Below are positions 1-7,702 of a stretch of 26,233 nucleotides of DNA, one piece after another. Location of the stretch: positions 1 through 26,233 of the forward strand of contig JBOGJI010000170.1 in assembly GCA_050747865.1 (NCBI GenBank), in the 5' to 3' direction. Source of the stretch: JBOGJI01 sp050747865 (GTDB lineage Bacteria; Acidobacteriota; Thermoanaerobaculia; Multivoradales; JAHEKO01). Position numbers and translations under genes: made by a program. Position 1 is the first letter of the stretch; each line of letters starts with the position of its first letter. The notes under the pieces are model-generated. The model was not told the origin of the DNA. It did not search any database and saw nothing but the letters and a program-made list of their open reading frames with translations.

Positions 1-391
<391 letters not shown>

Positions 392-537
392 GGGTGAGCC
401 TCGGAACCGGCGCTCGGGCGGCCCCGGATGCGGAGGCCGGGCCTGTCGGCGGCCGGAATCTACATGAGCGAGCCGGCCGGTGCGGATCCCGAGGACGCGC
501 AGGGGCGCTGGCACCCTCCTTGCTCATGCTCCGCGGC

Positions 538-1875
538 ATGCACGCTCCCCGGCCCTGGCTCCGATGTCAGGGCCCATTGATCGGCCTCGTCTCGCTGCTG
601 ATCGTGCTCGGCGGTTGCCTGGTCTTAGACCCCTTTGGCCGCCCGCCGCGACCGATGTCGCCGTGGCAGGAGTACCGGGACGCACTGCAGGCCGGCGATC
701 TCGGGCGGACGAGCGCGGTGAGGGCGTGGCTCGCGGCCGGCGGCCGGGCGGTGGCGGCGGCACCGGCGATCGCCGCACCGTACCGGGAGATCGTCTACTT
801 CGATCCGCTGCAGCCGACGGCGGGGGCCTGGCGGCTGGCGCTCAACGAGAGGGAGGAGCTGCGGGTGCAGGTCGCGGGCCCGGCGAACGGGACGGCGCGG
901 CTGTTCCTGGACCTGCTGCGCTGGGAGCGACGGGAATGGAGATCGGTCGCGACCCTCCAGCAGGGCTCGAAGCTCCGGTATCGCGTCGGCGAGGCCGGCA
1001 CTCACGTGCTGCGGATCCAGCCGGAGCTTCCGAGCGGCGGGCGGTGGACGGTGACGGTCGTCGCGGGGCCGCGGCTGATCTTCCCCGTCGAGGGTGCGGA
1101 CAGCGGGGCGATCGGGGGACGCTTCGGCGATTCCCGCGACGATGGCCGCCGAAGCCACGAGGGCGTCGACATCTTCGCGCCGCGCGGCACCCGGGCGCTG
1201 GCGGCGGCGGACGGCTGGGTGAGTCGGATCAACAGGACCCGCCTGGGCGGCAGGGTGGCCTGGGTGGAGACGGACGACGGGCTCCGCCTCTACTATGCCC
1301 ACCTCAAAAGCTGGAAGGTGCGGGCCGGCGAGCGAGTCCGGGCGGGTGACGTCATCGGCCGCGTCGGCAGCACGGGCAACGCGAAGAGGAGATCTCCCCA
1401 CCTGCACTTCGGCGTCTACGACGACGGGCCGGTCGATCCCCTTGCCTTCCTTCTTCAGCCGGCCGGGCGCCCGGCCGAGGTGACGTCGGACCTCGCGCTG
1501 CTCGGCGGCTGGGCGCGGGTGGGCGCTGATCACGTCTCCCTGCACGCCGGTCCGAGCGCCGGCTCCCCGGTCCGGGGCGGAGCCTTCCGTCACGAGGCGC
1601 TGCACGTCGACGGCGCGACCGCCGACTGGTATCGGGTGCGTACCGCCGACGGGCCAGTCTACGTGGCCTCGCGCCTGCTGGAGGGTACCGACACCCCGAT
1701 CCGGCGGCTCCTGCTGGAGTCCCGGCGGGCCCTGCGCCGCGAGCCGGCACCTGCGGCGCCCATCGTGGCCGAAGTGGAGGCGCACGCCAGCCTCGAGGTG
1801 CTCGCGGAGCGGGAGGAGTACCTGCTGGTGCGTCGCGCGGCCGGTGAGCGGCCGGCCTGGTTGGCGATCCGATAG
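538..1875 (+). CDS. M23-family peptidase lipoprotein with C-terminal SH3-like domains
   Basis: Predicted zinc metallopeptidase of the LytM/M23 type, acting on peptidoglycan or cell-wall peptides at the envelope. With the ATG at 538 the protein has 445 residues and begins with a lipoprotein signal: a hydrophobic stretch to LIVLGGC, with lipobox Cys27. A beta-rich N-terminal region is followed by the M23 domain at about residues 180-310. The metal motif HEGVD has His207 and Asp211, and the HLHFG motif has His288 and His290, so the catalytic set looks complete. Two SH3-like segments follow (about 330-385 and 395-445, the first with LHAGPSAGSPV). An in-frame ATG at 526 is an alternative start; no clear ribosome site decides. 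The frame is also open further upstream to 394, but that would bury the lipoprotein signal. Substrate is unknown. Confidence 0.88.
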   Translation: MHAPRPWLRCQGPLIGLVSLLIVLGGCLVLDPFGRPPRPMSPWQEYRDALQAGDLGRTSAVRAWLAAGGRAVAAAPAIAAPYREIVYFDPLQPTAGAWRLALNEREELRVQVAGPANGTARLFLDLLRWERREWRSVATLQQGSKLRYRVGEAGTHVLRIQPELPSGGRWTVTVVAGPRLIFPVEGADSGAIGGRFGDSRDDGRRSHEGVDIFAPRGTRALAAADGWVSRINRTRLGGRVAWVETDDGLRLYYAHLKSWKVRAGERVRAGDVIGRVGSTGNAKRRSPHLHFGVYDDGPVDPLAFLLQPAGRPAEVTSDLALLGGWARVGADHVSLHAGPSAGSPVRGGAFRHEALHVDGATADWYRVRTADGPVYVASRLLEGTDTPIRRLLLESRRALRREPAPAAPIVAEVEAHASLEVLAEREEYLLVRRAAGERPAWLAIR

Positions 1876-1956
1876 GGGGACCTGCCCGTCGGGAATGTCG
1901 ATCCGGACGCTCGCCGTTCGTTCTAGTGTCGGGCGCCGCACTGGCGTTCCCGTGAC

Positions 1957-1963
1957 GAGGAGG
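1957..1963 (+). promoter_or_regulatory. Strong Shine-Dalgarno of the decayed RibD-C/DHFR-like gene
   Basis: GAGGAGG lies seven bases before the ATG at 1971. It is one of the best ribosome sites in the window and shows that the gene downstream was once properly expressed. Confidence 0.7.
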
Positions 1964-1970
1964 ATCCGAC

Positions 1971-2349
1971 ATGAGCCAGGTGGTGTGCGACATCTCGATC
2001 TCGGCGGACGGCTATTCGGCCGGCCACAACCAAACCGAGAAGCGCCCGTTCGGCGACGGCGACACGTCCATGCTCCACGCCTGGATGTTCGACACACCGG
2101 AGGACAACCGGGCGGAGCGCGAGGCCATCACGAGCGCCAAGGCGTTCATCATGGGCCGCAACATGTTTGGACCGATCCGCGGCGAGTGGAGCGGCGACTG
2201 GAAGGGCTGGTGGGGGCCGGAGCCGCCCTATCACGCCCCGGTGTTCGTGCTCACCCACTACCGGCGCGATCCGCTGGTCATGGACAGCGGCATGACGTTC
2301 CACTTCGTGATCGACGCCAGGCGGTGGCGCGAGCCACGCTCGCGGGCCG
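1971..2349 (+). pseudogene. Truncated, frameshifted dihydrofolate-reductase-like (RibD C-terminal domain) protein
   Basis: The first 116 residues resemble the small RibD-C/DHFR-like family (COG0262 type): an opening MSQVVCDISISADGYSAG, a central AFIMGRNMFGP, then GMTFHFVIDA. These proteins normally run to about 180-200 residues and carry a second nucleotide-binding half with a GG motif. Here the match stops near base 2318. The neighbouring frame continues for a few family-like residues (RQAVARATLAGRYA, from 2315). All similarity ends where the convergent TetR gene stops at 2350. The open frame runs on to 2483, but that part is only the antisense of the TetR gene. I read this as a frameshift plus loss of the C-terminal half. 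A sequencing error could explain the shift but not the missing end. Confidence 0.7.
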
Positions 2350-3051
2350 CTACGCGCCGCCGGGCTCGGCGCCATATCGAGCAAGAAACGTCTCGACCCC
2401 TTCCCGCGCGCAGGCGATCACATCGTCCTTGGGCGGGGTCGTCCCGACGAGCACCGCGCGGTCCAAGGGCTCACCTGCTATGAGGTACGCGAACTGCGCG
2501 GCGGCGCGCCGCGCGTCCGCCACGCGCAGCAACCCGGCCTGTCCCAGGCGCTCGAATCCCCAGGTGAGGGCCTCGAGCACCTGACCGGGAGCGCGGTCGA
2601 AGTACTCCGCCGCGAGAGCCGGGAACTCCCGTGCCTCGCCGATCAAGAGCCGCCGAACCGCGACCACCTCGGGGCGCACGATGCCCAGCGCCAGCCGGCG
2701 ACCCAGGTCGTCGAGGGCGGCCGCCAGGTTCGTCGCGTCGATCTCGACCGCGAGCTCCTCGCGCAGCCCGCGGGCGAACTCCTCCGCGTAGGCGATGATC
2801 TCGCGGACGATCCGGGTGAAGAGCGCGTCCTTGTCGGCGTAGTTGTTGTACACGGTGCGCTTGGTGAGGCCGGCCAGCGCCGCGATCTCTTCCATCGTCG
2901 TGCCGGCGTACCCCAGGCGCAGGAACAGCGTCCGCGCCGCGTCGACGACGGCCGCTCGCGACCGGACGACGCGCGGGTCATCCGCACGCGGACCCGCGAA
3001 GCGGCGCCCGCCCCGTCGTCGGCGGGCGCTCGAGGCAAGTATTGCACTCAC
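2350..3051 (-). CDS. TetR/AcrR-family transcriptional regulator
   Basis: DNA-binding repressor of 233 residues. The N-terminal helix-turn-helix is clear: RAAVVDAARTLFLRLGYAGT, then MEEIAALAGLTKRTVYNNYADK at about residues 52-73. The C-terminal half is the variable ligand-binding and dimerisation region, resembling the AefR-like group (LLIGEAREFPALAAEYFD). An Arg-rich leader of about 25 residues precedes the HTH. The start is a GTG at 3051-3049. An in-frame stop lies within the palindrome immediately upstream, so no earlier start is possible, and no ribosome site fits between them. The transcript may therefore be leaderless. The gene is divergent from a DUF998 membrane protein, and a perfect inverted repeat touches its first codon. 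Autoregulation and control of the neighbour are likely but inferred. Confidence 0.9.
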   Translation of the reverse strand: MSAILASSARRRRGGRRFAGPRADDPRVVRSRAAVVDAARTLFLRLGYAGTTMEEIAALAGLTKRTVYNNYADKDALFTRIVREIIAYAEEFARGLREELAVEIDATNLAAALDDLGRRLALGIVRPEVVAVRRLLIGEAREFPALAAEYFDRAPGQVLEALTWGFERLGQAGLLRVADARRAAAQFAYLIAGEPLDRAVLVGTTPPKDDVIACAREGVETFLARYGAEPGGA

Positions 3052-3069
3052 GAGTAAATTATTTTACTC
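3052..3069. promoter_or_regulatory. Palindromic operator candidate for the TetR regulator
   Basis: GAGTAAA and TTTACTC form a perfect 7-base inverted repeat separated by TTAT. It lies in the 55-base gap between two divergent genes and abuts the GTG start of the TetR gene. It is strikingly AT-rich in a very GC-rich window. TetR proteins commonly bind short palindromes of this kind over their own promoter. The AT core could also supply the -10 elements of both promoters. Confidence 0.7.
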
Positions 3070-3106
3070 TCGAGGCCACAAGTCAAACGATGACGAGGAG
3101 CGAACC

Positions 3107-3796
3107 ATGGAATCCAGTGTGCCGGCCGACGTAACGCCGGAGCGTCGGAACGAGACGGAGATGCGGCGGGACTCTGCGTTCACGCGTTCCCTGCTCCGTT
3201 GGGGGGTCCTGGCGGGCCCGTTCTATCTCGCGGTCGGGCTGATCCAGGCTCTGGTCCGGGACGGCTTCGACTTCGCCCGGCACCCCTTGAGCGTGCTCGC
3301 GAACGGACCCGGCGGCTGGGTCCAGACCGCGAACTTCGTGCTCACCGGCCTGATGGTGCTCGCCGCCGCGGTGGGGATCGGGCGGGTGCTGGGCCCGAAG
3401 ACCCGCGTCTTGACCTGGGTGCTCGGCATCTTCGGCGCGGCGATGATCGCGGCGGCCGTGTTCCCGGCGGATCCGGTGGACGGGTTTCCCCCCGGCACAC
3501 CGGAAGGGCCTCCCACCTCGATCAGCACCACGGGGCTCCTCCACTTCTTCGCCGGAGCCCTGAGCTTCCTGTTCCTCGGAATCAGCGGCTTCGTCGCCGC
3601 GCGCGCGGCCTGGCGCCGCAACCTGTCGTCCCTCGCGTGGATCTCGCTCGCGAGCGGACTCGCCGTCGTGATCGGGTTCTTCGGCGGCTTCATGCTCCCG
3701 TTCGGGATCGCGGGGATCTGGTTCGCCGTCGTCATGGGGTTTGCCTGGCTCTCCTACCTGTCGCTCCGTCTGAATGGCAACGCTACCAGGACGTAG
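3107..3796 (+). CDS. DUF998-family integral membrane protein
   Basis: Predicted six-helix inner-membrane protein of 229 residues. Hydrophobic segments cover about residues 27-46, 65-86, 92-111, 142-163, 173-194 and 200-222. Family features are an early GPFYLAVGLIQALVRDGFD, then HPLSVLANGPGGWVQTANF, and a mid-protein FPADPVDGFPPG, all typical of DUF998. The biochemical role of the family is not established. The ATG at 3107 follows GAGGAG at a normal distance. The gene is divergent from the TetR gene and is the natural target of that regulator. Confidence 0.85.
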   Translation: MESSVPADVTPERRNETEMRRDSAFTRSLLRWGVLAGPFYLAVGLIQALVRDGFDFARHPLSVLANGPGGWVQTANFVLTGLMVLAAAVGIGRVLGPKTRVLTWVLGIFGAAMIAAAVFPADPVDGFPPGTPEGPPTSISTTGLLHFFAGALSFLFLGISGFVAARAAWRRNLSSLAWISLASGLAVVIGFFGGFMLPFGIAGIWFAVVMGFAWLSYLSLRLNGNATRT

Positions 3797-3870
3797 AGCG
3801 CCAGCGCTCCGGGCACCCAGCGGGCTGCCAGTGCCACGCCCGCCACGTAGGCGAGCAGCTGCTGCGCGGG

Positions 3871-3898
3871 AACGTGACGCGGGTGAACGTGATATAGT
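3871..3898 (+). promoter_or_regulatory. Candidate promoter/regulator site upstream of the ACP-FAAL operon
   Basis: The 167-base gap before the carrier-protein gene contains a direct repeat AACGTGA (3871-3877 and 3885-3891, 14-base period). It is followed at once by TATAGT (3893-3898), a 5/6 match to a -10 box. No convincing -35 is present at 17 bases, which suits an activator-dependent promoter. The rest of the gap shows only the ribosome site AAGGAG at 3953-3958. Confidence 0.4.
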
Positions 3899-3963
3899 TC
3901 CGCACTCGAATTTCGTCTATTTCCCCTCCCGGGTGCCTTGGAGTCACGTGAGAAGGAGTTGTG

Positions 3964-4239
3964 GTGCTGGAACCGGTGTCTCAACACGACGTCTTCGAGG
4001 ATCTGAAGCAGATCGTGTCGGACATCCTCAGGGTCCCGCTCGAGCAGATCAGCGCGGATTCGAAGCTCACCGACTTGGGGCTGGTCGAGTCGATCAAGCT
4101 GCTGCGCATCGCGGGCAAGATCGAGCGTCGGTTCGGCATCGAGCTGGACGACGAGGTAGTCTTCGAGAAGCGCTCCCTCGGTGAGTTCACGGGTGAGATC
4201 GTCCGTCTGCTGCAGCTTCAGGGGGAAGCCGTGGGGTGA
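3964..4239 (+). CDS. Standalone acyl carrier protein
   Basis: Small carrier protein of 91 residues that should bear a 4'-phosphopantetheine arm. The attachment segment is LTDLGLVESIKLLRI, with Ser43 as the likely modified residue. It is followed by the helix III region FGIELDDEVVFEKRSLGEF. A carrier protein directly ahead of an adenylating enzyme implies that it receives the activated acyl chain. The GTG at 3964 lies five bases after AAGGAG. A GTG at 3961 is in frame but too close to that site. The gene overlaps the FAAL gene by four bases (GTGA), so translation is coupled. The modified serine sits in VES-I rather than the DSL of fatty-acid synthase ACP, which favours a specialised carrier. 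Confidence 0.9.
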   Translation: MLEPVSQHDVFEDLKQIVSDILRVPLEQISADSKLTDLGLVESIKLLRIAGKIERRFGIELDDEVVFEKRSLGEFTGEIVRLLQLQGEAVG

Positions 4240-5996
4240 AGGCTCAGCTTCCCGCCGCCATGCGGACGCTGGCCGACATGTTCGACCATGCGGCGGACCG
4301 CTACCCGGATAGAGACGTCCGCGCTTTCTTCGCCGAAGAAGCGCTGAGCTTCGCCCGACTCGGCCGCGACGGCCGCGTCCTGGCGCGGGGGCTGCTCGCC
4401 GCCGGGGCCGAGGTGGGCGAGCCCGTGGCGATCCTGATGCGGTCCAAGCTCGCGTTCTTGCGAGCCGTTCACGGCGTCACGGCCGCCGGGGGAGTGCTGG
4501 TTCCGCTGTCCGCGACGCTCGGCTTCAACGAGCGTTCCGTCGCCCGGCTGCGGCACGTCATCGCCGACAGCGGCGTCCGACGGGCGATCGTCGATGACGC
4601 CTTCGCGCCGCTCTTCGCGCGACTGCTGCCCCGGGTCACGCCGCTCTCCCTGTCGGCGCTCATGCGCGGCGACGACCGAGGCCCTTCCGCAGCAGCGGAC
4701 TTGCCCGTGGTGGACCAGGATGAGCTGGCGCTCGTCCAGTACACTTCGGGGAGCACGGCGAATCCCAAGGGCGTAGCGCTGACGCATCGCAGCGTCCTCG
4801 CCGGCATCCGCGCCATCCACCATGGCGCCGCGATTCAGGCGGACGACGTGGTGTGTCTCTGGCTGCCGCTGTTCCATGACATGGGCTTGGTCAGCTCCCT
4901 GTTGGCGATAGGTGGAGGCCTCAACCTCCGGCTCTCGCCGCAGCAGGACTTCATCAAGCACCCCGACCACTGGCTACGCAAAGCTGGAGAGTTCGGCGCC
5001 ACGATCCTGGCCGGTCCGAACTTCTTCTACCGCTACCTCGTCGACAGCATTGCGCGCGAGGAAGCGGCGGACTACGACCTCTCTTCGGTCCGCATATGCT
5101 TGAACGGCGCGGAACCCATAGACCCCGAGCTGATCTCGGAGTTCGGCCGTCACTTCGCCGCCAGCGGTCTCGCCCCCCACGCGATGACGCCATGTTACGG
5201 GCTGGCGGAAGCCACGCTCGCCGTCACGTTCAGCCCTGTCGAGCGGGCGGCCCCGGTCGACTGGGTGGACAGGGGCCTTCTGAACCGCACCCAACGTGCC
5301 CGGGCGGTGGGTGCCGATGCCGCGGGAGCCCGGGGCATCGTCGGCTGCGGCGGGCCCGTGCCGGGTCTCGAGATCCGGATCACGCAGAGCGGTTACGCGC
5401 TTCCCGAGCGGGTCGTGGGCGAGATCGAGATCCGCGGCGAGCCCGTGATGCGCGGCTACTTCCGGGAGCGGTCTGCGGTCGTTTCGGACGACGGATGGTG
5501 CCCCACCGGGGACCTCGGGTATCTGGCAGATGGCTGCCTCTACGTGACCGGCCGCCGCAAGGAGATGATGATCCTCGGCGGGCAGAACTATTACCCGCAG
5601 GACATCGAGGAGGAGGTCCGGCAAGTGCCGGGCATCTACCGGGGCAACGTGGTGGCCGTCGTCCTGCCGCCCGACCCGGAAGCGGGAGTCACCGAGCGCA
5701 TCGGCGTGCTGGCCGAGATTCATGACGGATCACCACCCTACGACGCGACCGTCTCGGCGCTGCGGCAAGCCGCCGCCGAGGCGCTGGGCGGTGCGTCTGT
5801 GGACGTCGTCCTGCTGCGCCGGAACGGACTGCTGCGCACGACCAGTGGCAAGTTCCAGCGGCTGTCGATGCGCGACAGGCTCCTCGCTGGGACGCTCGAT
5901 CGCATCCTGGTCCATGTGCGAGCCGGCGAAAGCCCTCCGACGGGTGAGCCCGTAGGCGAGCCGGGGGCGGAAAGGAGGGCGTCATCCCCGGCCTGA
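4236..5996 (+). CDS. Fatty acyl-AMP ligase (FAAL)
   Basis: ANL-superfamily adenylating enzyme of 586 residues, predicted to convert a free fatty acid to acyl-AMP and pass it to the adjacent carrier protein. The ATP-binding motif QYTSGSTANPKGV lies near residues 168-180 and a GLAEATLAV motif follows in mid-protein. GDLGYLADGCLYVTGRRKE leads into the hinge, and ILGGQNYYPQDIE (about 447-459) is characteristic of FAALs as opposed to acyl-CoA ligases. The C-terminal RTTSGKFQR carries the usual late lysine. The start is a GTG overlapping the ACP stop. A short Pro/Glu-rich tail follows the last domain. In known systems FAALs feed polyketide or peptide synthetases, and none is present here. Chain length cannot be read from the sequence. 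Confidence 0.92.
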   Translation: MKAQLPAAMRTLADMFDHAADRYPDRDVRAFFAEEALSFARLGRDGRVLARGLLAAGAEVGEPVAILMRSKLAFLRAVHGVTAAGGVLVPLSATLGFNERSVARLRHVIADSGVRRAIVDDAFAPLFARLLPRVTPLSLSALMRGDDRGPSAAADLPVVDQDELALVQYTSGSTANPKGVALTHRSVLAGIRAIHHGAAIQADDVVCLWLPLFHDMGLVSSLLAIGGGLNLRLSPQQDFIKHPDHWLRKAGEFGATILAGPNFFYRYLVDSIAREEAADYDLSSVRICLNGAEPIDPELISEFGRHFAASGLAPHAMTPCYGLAEATLAVTFSPVERAAPVDWVDRGLLNRTQRARAVGADAAGARGIVGCGGPVPGLEIRITQSGYALPERVVGEIEIRGEPVMRGYFRERSAVVSDDGWCPTGDLGYLADGCLYVTGRRKEMMILGGQNYYPQDIEEEVRQVPGIYRGNVVAVVLPPDPEAGVTERIGVLAEIHDGSPPYDATVSALRQAAAEALGGASVDVVLLRRNGLLRTTSGKFQRLSMRDRLLAGTLDRILVHVRAGESPPTGEPVGEPGAERRASSPA

Positions 5997-6025
5997 GCGC
6001 ATCCGCTTGTCGGGCGACCGACCGC

Positions 6026-7702
6026 GTGCGAGACCTGGTGGCGTTCCTCGGCGACCCTTTGCGGCCGGCGGGACCCTTGACCTTCGGACAGGCCGTCGCC
6101 GACGACCGGGAGGAACGGTTCCCCGGCGCCTCGCTTGCGGCCCTGCACAAGTGGGGTTATCCAGCCTACCAGGTGCCCGCCCAGCTAGGCGGGAGGTTGG
6201 AATCTGTAGGGGATCTCTTCGCCCTGGGGCGTGCCGTCGCCGCGCGCGATCCGGCGGTGGCGATCCTGGCCAACTCCCCCTTCGCCGCGGCGATGCCCGT
6301 GTGGCTTGCTGGCACGCCCGCCCAGCGTGGTGAGGTGGCGCAAGCGATCTTGAGCGGACAGCGGGTGGCGCTGAGCTTGGGCGAGGACGCCGGCGTCGAT
6401 CGGACGGCGAACGAGACGACGGCACGGCGGAGCGAGGCCGGCTATGTGCTCGACGGATCCCAGGGGCTCGTCAGCGGCGTCCGGCTGGCGCGCTTCCTCT
6501 GCCTGCTGGTCCGCGAGTCGGAGCGGCAGGGGCTGCGGTCGCCATCCCTCCTGCTCGTCGATCTCGCGCGGCTGCCTCCTCGGAGCTTCGAGCTGCTTCC
6601 CCGGATCTCCACTCACGGAGTGCGCGGCGCCGACATCGGGGGCATCCGCTTTCACGACGCACCGGTTCCGGGCGACGCGTGTATCGGCCGGCCGGGCCGG
6701 GGGCTCGAGCTCGCCGCACAGTCGCGGGTCGTGAACCGGACCCTGGTGCCGGCCCTGAGTCTCGGTGCCCTCGATACGGCGCTCTGCTGCACCGTCGACT
6801 TCCTGCGGCGACGGCGCTTGTACGGCGGCCTCGCCACGGACATCCCCTACGTACAGGACGAGCTGGCGGCCGCGTTCCTCGACCTGCTGGTGGCCGAGGT
6901 GGTGGCCTGCTCGTGCGTCCGCGTCCTGCACCGGCTCCCGGAGTTGAGCCCGCTCTCCTCGGCCGTCGCCAAATACCTCGTTCCCCACCTGGTCGAGAGC
7001 CGCATGCGCGCGCTCGCCACCGTGCTCGGCGCCCGCCATTTCTTGCGCCAAGACCATTGGTTCGGCATCTTCGAGAAGCTCTTGCGCGACGTGCGGTTGT
7101 TTAGTCTCGTGCACGGGAGTGCGCCGGACGCGCTCGCCGCACTGGCCGCGCAGGTCTCCTGCCTGTCCGCGACCGACACGGAGCCCGCTCGCGCGGACTC
7201 GCTCTTTGACCCGGGTGTGGAGGCGGGGACGAACGGGCACCCCTTCGCGAGCCGCGAGTTCCCGACGGCGGCCGATGAAGATCCCGTGACCGCCGGGCTC
7301 GACGCCGTCTGCGGCCCTCTCGAGCAAAGCGCGGCAGACGAGGCGCTGCGTGACGCGGCCCGCTTGCTGCGTGCCGAGGGCCGCGACGTGCGCGCCCAGG
7401 CGGATCAGGCCGTAGACCCCCGGTCGCAGGCCGGACAGTGCCTGGGAGAACGCTACGCCCGGCTGTTCGCCGCCGTCTGTCTGGCGCGCAACGAGCTGGC
7501 TCGGAGGGCGGCGGCGCGCTCACGACTGCCGGCGCCATGGCTGGCCGCGGGCCTGATCGCGGTGCTCAAGCCGGGAACCCGCATGCCGCGACCGACGTCC
7601 AGAGCTCTCTTCCAGGAGCTCCTGCGCCGTTGCACGGACGGGCTCGAGGTTGCGATGACCTCCGTGCCCGATAAGGAGATGACCCATGTTGGCAACGGCT
7701 GA
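6026..7702 (+). CDS. Acyl-CoA dehydrogenase-like flavoprotein (first of two), altered catalytic base position
   Basis: 558-residue member of the acyl-CoA dehydrogenase (ACAD) fold. The N-terminal helical part contains GYPAYQVPAQLGGRLES, the beta domain runs through HGVRGADIGGIRFHDAPVPG, and the C-terminal helices follow. At the position where medium-chain ACADs have the catalytic Glu in YEGTS, the gapless alignment of RDVRLFSLVHGSA puts His363. About 190 further residues form a helical extension. The enzyme may act on the acyl-ACP made by the two preceding genes, as PltE-type dehydrogenases do on carrier-bound substrates. Start is uncertain: the GTG at 6026 has no ribosome site, while AAGGAGG at 5971-5977 would suit an earlier non-canonical start. 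The gene overlaps the next by 17 bases. It could be inactive as a dehydrogenase. Confidence 0.8.
   Translation: MRDLVAFLGDPLRPAGPLTFGQAVADDREERFPGASLAALHKWGYPAYQVPAQLGGRLESVGDLFALGRAVAARDPAVAILANSPFAAAMPVWLAGTPAQRGEVAQAILSGQRVALSLGEDAGVDRTANETTARRSEAGYVLDGSQGLVSGVRLARFLCLLVRESERQGLRSPSLLLVDLARLPPRSFELLPRISTHGVRGADIGGIRFHDAPVPGDACIGRPGRGLELAAQSRVVNRTLVPALSLGALDTALCCTVDFLRRRRLYGGLATDIPYVQDELAAAFLDLLVAEVVACSCVRVLHRLPELSPLSSAVAKYLVPHLVESRMRALATVLGARHFLRQDHWFGIFEKLLRDVRLFSLVHGSAPDALAALAAQVSCLSATDTEPARADSLFDPGVEAGTNGHPFASREFPTAADEDPVTAGLDAVCGPLEQSAADEALRDAARLLRAEGRDVRAQADQAVDPRSQAGQCLGERYARLFAAVCLARNELARRAAARSRLPAPWLAAGLIAVLKPGTRMPRPTSRALFQELLRRCTDGLEVAMTSVPDKEMTHVGNG

Noticed and set aside
1844..2584. 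Open frame spanning the RibD-C-like region and the TetR gene on the plus strand
   Set aside because: Apart from a few family-like residues after the probable frameshift at 2318, it is out of frame with the RibD-C-like protein and then antisense to a firm TetR gene.
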